64,000 nucleotides of DNA from Clostridia bacterium (GCA_017428085.1 JAFRRP010000023.1:1-64000); one strand, 5' to 3'; counted from the first letter of the stretch, positions 1 through 7,686 are shown. A program made the numbers and translations. Notes: generated by a model not told the origin, from the letters alone.

Positions 1-1514
1 CCGGAGAGCTTGATGCCGCGCTCCCCCACGTAGGAATCAAAGCCCTGCGGCAGCGCCGTAATGAAGTCATACGCGTCCGCGAGCTTTGCGGCTTGTTCGA
101 TCTCCTCGTCCGTCGCGCCGGGCCTGCCGTAGGCGATGTTCTCCCGCACGGTGCCGGAAAACAGATACACGTCCTGCTCCACGACGCCGATATTCTGCCG
201 CAGGGAGCGCTGGGTGAAATCGGTGATATCCTCCCCGTCGATGAGGATGCGGCCCTTCGTTGGCTCGTAAAAGCGCGGGATCAGCGAACACAGCGTGGTC
301 TTGCCCGCGCCGGAGGGCCCCACGACGGCGAGGTTTTCGCCCGGCTTCACCGTCAGGTTCAGTCCGCTGATGACCTCCGCAGTGGTGCCGTCGTATACGA
401 AGGTGACGTTATCGAAACAGATCTCGCCCTTCGGCGTTTCCATGACCTTCGCGCCGGGCTTGTCCTTGATATCCGGCTCCGTGTCCATGATCTCGGCAAA
501 GCGGTCGATGCCCGTGATCCCCTTATAGAACTGCTCCGCGAACATCAGAATGGTGCGGATGGAAGCGAACAGGGTGGCCACGTACAGCAGATAGGCGATC
601 AGGTCCGCGGCGTTGATCTGCTTCCAGATGATGAAGAACGCGCCCACCATGACGGTGATGATGTACATCAGCCCGTCGAACAGGCGGCTGACGCCCTGGA
701 ACTGCCCCATGCAGCGGTACACCACCCGCTGGATATTGAAATAGCCCTTGTTGCCCTCGGCGAATTTGGCGTTTTCGATATCCTCGCCCGCGAAGGATTT
801 TACCACGTGGACGCCCAGCAGCGAATCCTCGATCTGCGCGTTCAGCTCCCCCACCTGCCTGCGGCGCTGGGTGAAGCTGTCCTTCAGCCGCCGGTTGAAG
901 CGGTACATGCAGTACACCATTCCCGGCAGCAGCGCGAAAACGATCAGCGTCAGCGGCACGTTGACGGTACACAGGATCACGAAAGCGCCCACGATCTTGA
1001 CGCCCGCGATGAAGAATTCCTCCGGGCAGTGGTGGGCAAACTCCGTGATATCGAACATGTCGTTGGTGATGCGGCTCATCAGCACGCCCACCTTGGCGTC
1101 GTTGAAATAGCCCACGGAAAGCTTTTGCAGATGGCCGAACAGATCCGCCCGCAGGTCCGTTTCGATATAGGTGCCCATGATGTGGCCCACGCTGTTCATG
1201 TAGTAGGCGGCGGCCGCGTCGATGATCCGCAGCGCGATATACACGCCGCCCATGGTCAATATCAGCCGGGCGGTGAGCAGCTCGCCGGAAGCGCCGGTGG
1301 CGGCGTTGGTGACCCTTCTGACAATGAGGGGCAGCACCAGCTCGCACACGGTGGTCATGGCCGCGCACAGCAGGTCCAGCATCATGGTGCCCCGGTAGGG
1401 CTTGTAATAGGGAATCAGGCGTTTGATCGCGCCGCGGGTCTGGCCCTTGCGCAGCTTTTGGCTGCCCTCGGGTTTGGGCACGCGGACCTTCCCCTCCGCT
1501 TTATACTTCGGCAT
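1..1514 (-). CDS. ABC exporter, fused permease-ATPase (3' truncated by window edge)
   Basis: Translating the minus strand from the ATG at 1514 gives MPKYKAEGKVRVPK and an unbroken frame to the window edge (about 504 codons). An N-terminal six-helix exporter permease domain comes first, with the motif YFNDAKVGVLMSRITNDMFD typical of MsbA/LmrA-like half transporters. The nucleotide-binding domain follows with Walker A GPSGAGKTT and the Q-loop region GVVEQDVYLF. The sequence stops at KLSG, inside the ABC signature, so Walker B and the H-loop lie outside the window. A GGGAGAAG Shine-Dalgarno precedes the start. Such half transporters dimerise in the cytoplasmic membrane and export lipids, peptides or drugs. 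The substrate cannot be told from the sequence. Confidence 0.93.
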   Translation of the reverse strand, partial: MPKYKAEGKVRVPKPEGSQKLRKGQTRGAIKRLIPYYKPYRGTMMLDLLCAAMTTVCELVLPLIVRRVTNAATGASGELLTARLILTMGGVYIALRIIDAAAAYYMNSVGHIMGTYIETDLRADLFGHLQKLSVGYFNDAKVGVLMSRITNDMFDITEFAHHCPEEFFIAGVKIVGAFVILCTVNVPLTLIVFALLPGMVYCMYRFNRRLKDSFTQRRRQVGELNAQIEDSLLGVHVVKSFAGEDIENAKFAEGNKGYFNIQRVVYRCMGQFQGVSRLFDGLMYIITVMVGAFFIIWKQINAADLIAYLLYVATLFASIRTILMFAEQFYKGITGIDRFAEIMDTEPDIKDKPGAKVMETPKGEICFDNVTFVYDGTTAEVISGLNLTVKPGENLAVVGPSGAGKTTLCSLIPRFYEPTKGRILIDGEDITDFTQRSLRQNIGVVEQDVYLFSGTVRENIAYGRPGATDEEIEQAAKLADAYDFITALPQGFDSYVGERGIKLS

Positions 1515-1547
1515 TTTCTCTTCTCCCAAATGAAGGCGCCTTTATTT

Positions 1548-1575
1548 TTACGACTTACGACTCACGACTTGCGAC
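1548..1575. repeat. Heptanucleotide tandem repeat, unit TTACGAC
   Basis: Four imperfect 7-base units in register (TTACGAC, TTACGAC, TCACGAC, TTGCGAC). The tract overlaps the 3' end of the SGNH hydrolase gene, where it supplies the last codons and the stop codon. Confidence 0.85.
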
Positions 1576-2187
1576 TTCGTATGCCGCGCACAGGGCGTCG
1601 GCGATGACCTGATGGCCCATGGCGGTGGGATGGACGCCGTCGTGCAGCCAGTAACTCGGCTCCGCCTTTTCGCACAGCGCGTCGAACTTTTCCTGCAGCG
1701 GGATAAAGGTCAGCCCGTATTTCTCCGCTACGGCCCTGGCGGACTGCGCCCGCAGCGCGGTCTCGTTTTTGAACACGTCCCAGTGGCCTTCGGTGGCGGC
1801 GGCCTTCAGCACGAAGGGTTCCAGAATAAAGATCTTCACGCCGGGGCACATGGTCAGCACCTCTTCGATGATCTCGCAGTAGGTGCGGTAATACTTGGGG
1901 TTGGCCACGCCGTTGCGGTCGCCCAGCTCGTGCCACACGTCGTTGATGCCGATGAGGATGGAGAGGTAGTCGGGCTTCAGGTTGATAAGGTCGCGCCGGA
2001 TGCGGGAATTGATATCCACCACCCGGTCGCCGCTGACGCCGCGGTTGAGGAACCGGAGCTCGCCCGGATGGTCCGCGCCGAGCCGTCCCGCCACAAGAGT
2101 GGGGTAACCGTTGCCTCTGTAAATGTCGTTGTCGCGGCTGCGCAGCGCGTCGGTAATGGAATCGCCCTGGAAGACAAAAGTTTTCAT
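1555..2187 (-). CDS. SGNH/GDSL-family hydrolase (esterase/lipase-like)
   Basis: A 210-aa protein with all SGNH landmarks: block I FQGDSITDA with the nucleophile Ser near residue 9, block II Gly in NRGVSGDRV, block III GINDVW with the oxyanion Asn, and block V HDGVHPTAMG with the catalytic Asp-His pair. The family hydrolyses esters, often acetyl or acyl groups on carbohydrates or lipids. No signal peptide is visible, so it is probably cytoplasmic. An in-frame TTG lies at 2190, but the ATG at 2187 has AAAGGA upstream and was chosen. The last six codons (VASRES) and the TAA stop are made by the heptanucleotide repeat at 1548-1575, so the native C-terminus seems to have been replaced or extended by repeat DNA. 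Confidence 0.9.
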   Translation of the reverse strand: MKTFVFQGDSITDALRSRDNDIYRGNGYPTLVAGRLGADHPGELRFLNRGVSGDRVVDINSRIRRDLINLKPDYLSILIGINDVWHELGDRNGVANPKYYRTYCEIIEEVLTMCPGVKIFILEPFVLKAAATEGHWDVFKNETALRAQSARAVAEKYGLTFIPLQEKFDALCEKAEPSYWLHDGVHPTAMGHQVIADALCAAYEVASRES

Positions 2188-2238
2188 CAATGTATCGTCC
2201 TTTCTCCGCCGGTGGGCGGCATATAAAGTCTTTAATTT

Positions 2239-2377
2239 TTAGTCGTTAGTCGTTAGAAAAAGCGCAAACGCCGGAAGCAGACAAAAACAATATGTATTTT
2301 GAGCTGTCATACGCAGACGTATGTCAAAAAATCTAACGACTGACAACTGGATTTGTCGGTATTCTACCGACAAATCC
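2239..2377. repeat. Composite repeat: inverted heptad arms plus flanking 12-bp hairpin
   Basis: The left arm 2239-2256 is two and a half copies of TTAGTCG. The right arm 2333-2348 is its inverted copy (14 of 16 bases match). The core holds a small palindrome, CATACG-CAGA-CGTATG, near 2319-2334. A perfect 12-bp hairpin with a 5-base loop follows at 2349-2377 (arms GGATTTGTCGGT / ACCGACAAATCC) and covers the stop codon of the gene ending at 2364. The layout (heptad arm, core, inverted heptad arm, hairpin) recurs at 63821-63970. Confidence 0.75.
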
Positions 2378-3284
2378 TCTCCCCGTCGAACACGATCACG
2401 CCGAAGCCGTCGCCGGCGTGGCCGGTCTTCATCATCCAGTCGGCGTAGGCGCGGCGCAGGGAGGTGTCCCGCGGCCACTGCTCGTAAGGCAGCTCGGCGT
2501 ATTTGTCGAACACGCGCCAGTCGTTGCTGAAATGGTCCTTCTCCGCCCACGATACCAGCTCGAAATCGTCCATGAATTTCAGGATGTTGGAGGTCGGGGG
2601 CAGAAATTCCCGGTGCTTGGGGTACAGCAGCCAGCTGCCGCAGCAGAAGATCACTTTGCCGTCCGGGAACAGGTGCCGGTAGTGCGGGTACGCCTTTTTG
2701 TAGGAGGCCAGCCGCACCTCGTCCGTCAGCGGGATGCCGCTGGAGGGGATGTGGAAGTTGATGAGCGTGTCGCCGTTTTTAATGACCTTGCCGCAGGAGG
2801 TGACAAAATCAAAGTCGAAATCGTGCTTGCGCACCTCGTACTGGAACCGCCCGTAGGCGAAACGCGTCATTTTGAGAAAGCCGTCGTTCCAGCCCGCCAC
2901 GAAGGTACCGGGTACTTCTTTGCACTTGATGCATTCCAGCAGCTTGCAGCGCAGGTCGTCCGCGGACTCCCAGAAGACCTCCTCGTCGATGCCCGCGGCG
3001 TCGTAGCGCTGTTTCAGCGTGGGCATGCAGTTGAGGATCAGCAGGAACTGGATGGTATACTCGTTTTCGCCGTATTCCTCCCCCAGCTTTTTGACGACCT
3101 CCAGCGCCTCGCCCAATCCGTCGGTCTCCGGGAACAGATAACCGTTGAGAATGGCGTCGAACCGGGCGCCGAAATCCTTTTCCTCATCCAGCCGTTTTTC
3201 CAAACGGGTGAACTCCTTCACGGCGATCTCCGGGTAGTGATAACGCTCCATAAAGGAGACGATAAAATCGTTGTAATGCGGCAT
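2364..3284 (-). CDS. Acyltransferase-domain protein (NAT_N/GNAT_C-like)
   Basis: A 306-aa soluble protein starting MPHYNDFIVSFMERYHYP behind a GGGGAG ribosome site. The overall character matches the two-domain acyltransferase-domain proteins of Clostridia, with an alpha-helical N-terminal half and a GNAT-like C-terminal half carrying GDTLINFHIPSSGIPLTDEVR and a YPHYRHLFPDGKVIFCC strand-rich segment. The call rests on recollection of that family and not on a diagnostic catalytic motif, so the acceptor and acyl donor are unknown. The stop codon lies inside the hairpin of the composite repeat at 2239-2377. It may share a minus-strand unit with the SGNH hydrolase, but the repeat separates them. 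Confidence 0.65.
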   Translation of the reverse strand: MPHYNDFIVSFMERYHYPEIAVKEFTRLEKRLDEEKDFGARFDAILNGYLFPETDGLGEALEVVKKLGEEYGENEYTIQFLLILNCMPTLKQRYDAAGIDEEVFWESADDLRCKLLECIKCKEVPGTFVAGWNDGFLKMTRFAYGRFQYEVRKHDFDFDFVTSCGKVIKNGDTLINFHIPSSGIPLTDEVRLASYKKAYPHYRHLFPDGKVIFCCGSWLLYPKHREFLPPTSNILKFMDDFELVSWAEKDHFSNDWRVFDKYAELPYEQWPRDTSLRRAYADWMMKTGHAGDGFGVIVFDGERICR

Positions 3285-3349
3285 CCGTTTTCTCCCCTTT
3301 CCTGTCCTTTATCTTATCACATCTTTCGCGGCAATGTAAATATCGAATA

Positions 3350-3378
3350 TTGATTTTTTTGTTTTTATTTGGTAGAAT
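3350..3378 (+). promoter_or_regulatory. Sigma-A type promoter for alpha/beta hydrolase
   Basis: TTGATT at 3350-3355, 17-bp spacer, TAGAAT at 3373-3378, 35 bases before the start codon. Confidence 0.7.
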
Positions 3379-3412
3379 AAAAGAAACAAAATATAATAAA
3401 GGGGATCGACGC

Positions 3413-4390
3413 ATGGAAATGCACAACGGCTTGCCCTTCGCAAGCGAAAACACGTATGAGGAAGATATGAAAAACACCGTGGAGCCGTATCTTTCGGCCC
3501 ACGGCGGCAAGAGCAACTTTGAATCCTGGGACGGGCACACCATCGGGTTTGAGCGTTACCTGTGCGAAAAGCCCGCCGGAAGCGTGGTCATCAGCCACGG
3601 CTTTACCGAAAGCGCGGAAAAGTTCCGGGAGATGTCCTTCTATTTCCTGAACATGGGCTTCAACGTGTTCGCCATCGACCACCGGGGCCACGGCGGTTCC
3701 TTCCGGTACAACGACGATCCGAACACCGTGTGCATCCGGTACTTTGACGAATACATCGACGATCTGCACACCTTTGTCAACAAGGTGGTAAAGCCCGTCT
3801 CCGACGGGCTGCCGCTGTATCTGTATTCCCACTCCATGGGCGGCGCGGTGGCCGTGCAGTATCTGCAGGAGCATCCCGGCGTATTCACAAAGGCGGTTCT
3901 TTCCGCGCCCATGATCTCGCCCCGCACGGCGGGCATGCCCCACGCGGTGACCAACATACTGACCAAGGGCTTTATGGCGCTGGGCAGGGCGAACAAGCCC
4001 GTGATCGGCTCCGGCGGTTTCGACCCGCTGCGCACTTACGAGAACAGCCACGACACCAGCAAGGCGCGGTTCGACTACTACCACGCCAAGCGCTGCGCCG
4101 ACATGAGCTTGCAGACCGCCAACCCCTCCAACCGGTGGGTGAGCGAGGCCATCCGCATCACGAAGCTGAACCTGGACCCGGTCCGCTGCAAAAAGATCTC
4201 CTGCCCCGTGCTGCTGTGCCAGCCGGAGGAGGATACCTCCGTTTACAGCGAGGCGGAAGATCAGTTCATCGCGCTGGTGCCCGACGGGAAGCTGGTGCAG
4301 TTCAAGAACTGCAAACACGAGATCTACATGAGCGTGGACGACACCATGAAGGCGTATCTGGACGAGATCAGGGCGTTTTTACAGGCGTAA
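3413..4390 (+). CDS. Alpha/beta hydrolase, lysophospholipase/monoacylglycerol-lipase-like
   Basis: A 325-aa protein of the serine aminopeptidase S33 / PldB-like group. It has an oxyanion region VVISHGFTES, the segment VFAIDHRGHGGS, the nucleophile elbow LYSHSMGGAVA (Ser near residue 142), and a late catalytic His in FKNCKHEIYM. The family cleaves acyl esters of glycerolipids or related small esters. The frame continues upstream to 3350, but the ATG at 3413 has GGGGAT upstream and lies correctly behind the promoter at 3350-3378. No signal peptide is seen, so it probably acts in the cytoplasm. Confidence 0.9.
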   Translation: MEMHNGLPFASENTYEEDMKNTVEPYLSAHGGKSNFESWDGHTIGFERYLCEKPAGSVVISHGFTESAEKFREMSFYFLNMGFNVFAIDHRGHGGSFRYNDDPNTVCIRYFDEYIDDLHTFVNKVVKPVSDGLPLYLYSHSMGGAVAVQYLQEHPGVFTKAVLSAPMISPRTAGMPHAVTNILTKGFMALGRANKPVIGSGGFDPLRTYENSHDTSKARFDYYHAKRCADMSLQTANPSNRWVSEAIRITKLNLDPVRCKKISCPVLLCQPEEDTSVYSEAEDQFIALVPDGKLVQFKNCKHEIYMSVDDTMKAYLDEIRAFLQA

Positions 4391-4392
4391 CA

Positions 4393-4531
4393 AGGCGCGT
4401 TGCGCCGTTGAAAAGATGAAAGATAACAATCGGAAGTCCTTGCGGGCTTGATGATAGAAATGCCGGCCGCAGGCCCCGTATTTCAACTTTCATTTTTACA
4501 AACGATAAACGCAGCTGAGGCTGCGTGCTAC
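4393..4531. repeat. REP-like hairpins flanking an intergenic repeat block
   Basis: The gap between the hydrolase and the GH16 gene starts with the GC hairpin GGCGC-GTT-GCGCC (4393-4405) and ends with ACGCAGC-TGAG-GCTGCGT followed by GCTAC (4509-4531). Between them are short heptad-like tracts (GATGAAA-type and TTTCAAC-type). The 4509 copy differs from the 57543 copy by paired changes on both sides of the stem, so base pairing is kept. Confidence 0.7.
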
Positions 4532-4555
4532 GGGCTGTTTCCGAAGGATAAGAGT

Positions 4556-5479
4556 ATGAACGCAAATCCGGAATCCTTTTTCGAGCTGGTCAAATTCGCG
4601 CCGCGGCAGCGGACCGCCTTTTTGGATTTCTTCAGCATTATCGGCAGTTTTTTCAAAAACTTTTCCTTCAAAAGCGTCACCGCCACGATCACGCTGCTGG
4701 CCGAGCTTTTGGGCTGCATGCTGTTTGATACGCCCGTTACGCCCCACGGGCAGACGCTGGACCTTTCCGGCTACGAGCTGGTGTTCTGCGACGAGTTCAA
4801 CGGCAGCGAGCTGGATCTTTCCGTCTGGCGTCACCGGGGCGTTGGCGCGCGGCGCTGCGGCTTTAACGCCGCCACCCAGGCAAGGGCGGGCAACGGCGAA
4901 CTGGTCATTACGGCGGAATACCGCAACAAGGGCGTTTACGGCTCCGGCTGGTATACCGGCGCCGTGGCGCTGAACCGAAAATACAAGCAGGGCTATTACG
5001 AGATCCGCTGCAAGTGCAACGGCGGCGTGGATTTCTGGAGCGCCTTCTGGATCCAGGCGGACCACCCCTACGACCACGAGCTGTCCGGGGGCGGCGTCAA
5101 CGGCGCGGAGATCGACATCTTTGAATCGATCAACGGCCGCGGAAGGTCCTCCGCGGAATACAACGCCGTCAGCTCCACCGTCCACTGCAACGGCTATGAC
5201 GACGACCCGGACCACATTGATTCCAACATTGTGGGCGCGTTCAAGGTGGGCAACGACATCAGCGCCAACTTCAACACCTACGGGCTGGAATGGACCGAGG
5301 ACGAGTACATCTTCTATATCAACGGCGTGGAAAGCGGCCGCACCAGCTTCGGCAGCGGCGTTTCACAGGTGGAGGAGGAAGTGATCGTCTCGCTGGAGAT
5401 CCCGGACGAGGTGCTGTACCTTGACGACTATTCCACCTGCATGATCGTGGATTACGTGAAGATCTACCAGAAACCGTAA
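4556..5479 (+). CDS. Glycoside hydrolase family 16 (beta-glucanase/laminarinase-like)
   Basis: A 307-aa protein with the GH16 signature GAEIDIFES, giving nucleophile Glu185, assisting Asp187 and acid/base Glu190. The fold start ELVFCDEFNGSELDLSVW and the segment YEIRCKCNGGVDFWSAFW are also typical. GH16 enzymes cut beta-1,3/1,4-glucans or galactans with retention. The frame extends upstream to 4448 only through repeat DNA, so the ATG at 4556 (AAGGATAAG upstream) is preferred. The N-terminus is odd: instead of a normal signal peptide it carries an aromatic amphipathic stretch (around FLDFFSIIGSFFKNF, residues 22-36) and then a moderately hydrophobic segment (about 40-55). Export route and anchoring are therefore unclear. 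The stretch resembles helices in the small proteins at 18.2-19.1 kb. Confidence 0.92.
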   Translation: MNANPESFFELVKFAPRQRTAFLDFFSIIGSFFKNFSFKSVTATITLLAELLGCMLFDTPVTPHGQTLDLSGYELVFCDEFNGSELDLSVWRHRGVGARRCGFNAATQARAGNGELVITAEYRNKGVYGSGWYTGAVALNRKYKQGYYEIRCKCNGGVDFWSAFWIQADHPYDHELSGGGVNGAEIDIFESINGRGRSSAEYNAVSSTVHCNGYDDDPDHIDSNIVGAFKVGNDISANFNTYGLEWTEDEYIFYINGVESGRTSFGSGVSQVEEEVIVSLEIPDEVLYLDDYSTCMIVDYVKIYQKP

Positions 5480-5509
5480 GCGACCCACGGCGTCGCAGCC
5501 GCAAGCCGC

Positions 5510-5558
5510 AAGTCGTGAGTCGTAAGTCGTGAGTCGCGAGTCGTAAGTCGTAAGTCGT
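5510..5558. repeat. Heptanucleotide tandem repeat, unit AAGTCGT/GAGTCGT
   Basis: Seven units in exact 7-base register (AAGTCGT, GAGTCGT, AAGTCGT, GAGTCGC, GAGTCGT, AAGTCGT, AAGTCGT). It lies between the convergent GH16 and alpha/beta hydrolase genes and abuts the terminator of the latter. The unit is the complement of the TTACGAC unit at 1548 and 7687. Confidence 0.9.
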
Positions 5559-5561
5559 AAG

Positions 5562-5600
5562 AAAAAACCGCCGCGGGACCGGTCAATGGTTCGCGGCGGT
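5562..5600 (-). terminator. Rho-independent terminator of the minus-strand alpha/beta hydrolase
   Basis: On the minus strand the stem CCGCCGCG...CGCGGCGG is followed by six T residues, directly after the gene ending at 5619. Confidence 0.8.
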
Positions 5601-5618
5601 TGTATTCTATTCGGGACC

Positions 5619-6563
5619 TTACAGCCATTCGGCCAGGAAGCCGTCCACCGCTTTCCAGTAGGTGTCGGGGTCCTTCACCACGCTCGTAGCGTGGAAAGCG
5701 TCCTGAATGGGCTGCTTTGCCTTGGGGGCGGCGCAGGCATCGTAGAGCTTGTCCATCATGTAGAAGGGGACGAAATCGTCCGCCGTGCCATGCACGAAGA
5801 TGGTGGGCGTAACGGAACGCTTCACCGCGTCGATGGGGGAGCACTTTCTGAAGTTGAAGTTGCCCCGCAGAATAGAGACCAGATTGACCGCGTCCAGCAG
5901 AGGGAAAGGCGGGAGGCCGGTATAGGACTTGACCACGTGACTGAACTGCTCGTAACAGGTGGTAAAACCGCAGTCGGCAACGGCGGCCTTTACGTTGGCG
6001 GGCAGATCCTCGCCGGTACAGAGCATGGTGGTGGCGGCGCCCATGGAGTAGCCGTGGATCACGACCTTCGCCTCCGGGTCCATGGCGATGATGTAGTCGA
6101 GCCACGCCAACGCCACGTCCTTGTCGTGATAGGCCATGGTGCAGTAATGGGTCTCGTCGTTGCCCCAGCCGCGCAGCGACGGGCAGATGCAGTTGTAGCC
6201 CTTCTCGTGGTAGTGCTGCGCGAACAAGGCGGTGCCGTCCGGCGCGGAGTTGTAGCCGTGGATCAGCAGCGCCCACACGTGGGAGGGCTGCGCAGCCGGA
6301 ATGATATAACCGTGGACGCGGCCGGTCTTTTCCGTGGTAATGACGTGATCCGGTCCCTTGTTCTCGATGAACCAAACCTGCCCGCCGGAATAGTTTTCGC
6401 CGGTATACAGCGCCTCCTGCGCCGGATCGGGATGATCGAACAGAGGAATGAATTTGCTGTAGAGCTTGGTGTTCAGGGCGCATTCGTAGATCACCGCGCC
6501 CGCGCCCATCAGCGCCGCGCCGAGTCCAACGCCCGCTTTTACAAGATGCTTTGCGATTGCCAT
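5619..6563 (-). CDS. Membrane-anchored alpha/beta hydrolase (YqkD-like)
   Basis: A 314-aa protein with an N-terminal hydrophobic helix (about residues 9-24, HLVKAGVGLGAALMGAGAVIYE) and an alpha/beta hydrolase domain. Landmarks are the oxyanion region ALLIHGYNSAPDG, nucleophile elbow VIHGYSMGAATTM, a TIFVHGTADDFVP acid strand and a late His in DAFHATS. The family hydrolyses ester or peptide-like bonds and the substrate is unknown. Two ATGs lie close together: the one at 6569 is only two bases from AGGAG, whereas 6563 has an eight-base spacing and was chosen. Farther upstream the open frame only translates a heptanucleotide repeat. Confidence 0.87.
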   Translation of the reverse strand: MAIAKHLVKAGVGLGAALMGAGAVIYECALNTKLYSKFIPLFDHPDPAQEALYTGENYSGGQVWFIENKGPDHVITTEKTGRVHGYIIPAAQPSHVWALLIHGYNSAPDGTALFAQHYHEKGYNCICPSLRGWGNDETHYCTMAYHDKDVALAWLDYIIAMDPEAKVVIHGYSMGAATTMLCTGEDLPANVKAAVADCGFTTCYEQFSHVVKSYTGLPPFPLLDAVNLVSILRGNFNFRKCSPIDAVKRSVTPTIFVHGTADDFVPFYMMDKLYDACAAPKAKQPIQDAFHATSVVKDPDTYWKAVDGFLAEWL

Positions 6564-6583
6564 AACCATATCTCCTTTTCCGT

Positions 6584-6610
6584 GTTGAGTGTTGAGTGTT
6601 GAGTGTTGAG
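6584..6610. repeat. Heptanucleotide tandem repeat, unit GTTGAGT
   Basis: Three perfect GTTGAGT units plus six bases of a fourth. It sits between the GH43-like stop codon and the alpha/beta hydrolase ribosome site. The unit sequence differs from the TTACGAC tracts nearby. Confidence 0.9.
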
Positions 6611-6630
6611 AATTGCGCAGCACCGGAACG

Positions 6631-7668
6631 TCAGCAGATTTTTTCAAACGTTGCCGCCAGCTTCATGAACATGAAATAAAAGCGATAATACAGCCGGACA
6701 AACAGGTTGTCCTTATCCTTTGTCACCAGCGTGTCGCCGATATCCGCCACAGGTACGAAGACCGCGGTGGTGGGGTTGTCTTCCGTGGAGGAATTGGGGG
6801 AATGGATCGCCAGCGTCAGCGTGCCGTCCGGCGCGGTGAACAGCATCCCGTGGCCGCCGTCGGCGTTCTTTTTCGAGCCCTTGTACAGCTCCCGGGGCTG
6901 CTGGCGCCATTTGCCGTCGATCCTGCCGTTGGAGGAATACGCGATCCCCACGGCGTAGCCGGCTCTGTCGGTGCAGGACCACAGCATCAGCAGGCGGCCG
7001 GTTTTTGTTTTGTACAGGAAAGGCCCGTCGGTGAATTTTCCCTTGGCCCATCCGGCGTCCGTGCCGCGGAACAGCAGGACCGGCTCGCTGACAAAGCGCG
7101 TCAGGTCGTCGCTGAGCTTCGCCGCCATCATGTCGCCCACGCCGTCCTCGTTGCAGGTCCATTCGCCCACGTACACCATCCAAGGCTGTCCTTTTTCATC
7201 CACATACAGCGTACCGTCGATGGCGTCGTGATCCTTGGGCGTCACGTGGCCGTCGGAGATAATCTCAAAGGGTCCCGGCGGATCGGCGGAACGGAAGACT
7301 GCCACGCCCCGCTTGCCGGTGGCGGCGGAACGGTAGGTGGCGAACAGATAGAAATTGTCCTGATACTCGTGGCATTCCGGGGCCCACCAGTCGCCCTCGC
7401 CGTCGCAGGCGCCCTGCGGCGAATAGACCCGGACCGGGTCGGACCAGTTTTTCAGGTCCGCGCTGTATACGCAGCCGTAGCCGCCCCACGCGAGGCCGGT
7501 GCCGTACATGTAATAGGTCCCCTCATGCTCCAGCACAAAAGGATCGCGCACGCGCACGCCGGTATCCGTGGCGTCCGCCGCCAGCGCGGTCGCGCCGAAA
7601 GAAGTGACCGCCAGCGCCACGCCCAGCAGCGCCGCCGTGATCTTTTTAACGTATCCTGTTTTCTTCAT
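6631..7668 (-). CDS. Secreted GH43-like five-bladed propeller glycosidase with amphipathic C-terminal tail
   Basis: A 345-aa protein with a clear signal peptide (KKITAALLGVALAVTSFGATALAA). The mature part starts TGVRVRDPFVLEHEGTYYMY, the GH43/GH62-type opening with the catalytic base Asp in RDPF. Further blades carry WWAPECHEYQDNFYLFATY, AIDGTLYVDEKGQPWMVYVG and GPFLYKTKTGRLLMLWS. This clan removes arabinose or xylose from plant polysaccharides. After the propeller the last 25-30 residues (LFVRLYYRFYFMFMKLAATF then EKIC) form an aromatic, probably amphipathic helix that is not part of the GH43 fold. No dockerin, sortase or SLH anchor is present. It lies in a minus-strand run of secreted proteins with the phosphatase-like gene just upstream. 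Confidence 0.88.
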   Translation of the reverse strand: MKKTGYVKKITAALLGVALAVTSFGATALAADATDTGVRVRDPFVLEHEGTYYMYGTGLAWGGYGCVYSADLKNWSDPVRVYSPQGACDGEGDWWAPECHEYQDNFYLFATYRSAATGKRGVAVFRSADPPGPFEIISDGHVTPKDHDAIDGTLYVDEKGQPWMVYVGEWTCNEDGVGDMMAAKLSDDLTRFVSEPVLLFRGTDAGWAKGKFTDGPFLYKTKTGRLLMLWSCTDRAGYAVGIAYSSNGRIDGKWRQQPRELYKGSKKNADGGHGMLFTAPDGTLTLAIHSPNSSTEDNPTTAVFVPVADIGDTLVTKDKDNLFVRLYYRFYFMFMKLAATFEKIC

Positions 7669-7686
7669 GGCGCTCCCCTTCTCGTC

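Noticed and set aside
1548..1575. Heptad tracts as a CRISPR array
   Set aside because: Units are only 7 bases with no spacers, and no cas genes are present.
93..1607. 504-codon open frame on the plus strand
   Set aside because: It is antisense to the ABC exporter, which has clear motifs. The high GC content keeps shadow frames open, and the translation is His/Asp/Arg-rich without any domain.
4448..4555. Upstream start for the GH16 gene
   Set aside because: The extra 36 codons translate a REP-like hairpin and repeat DNA and have no ribosome site.
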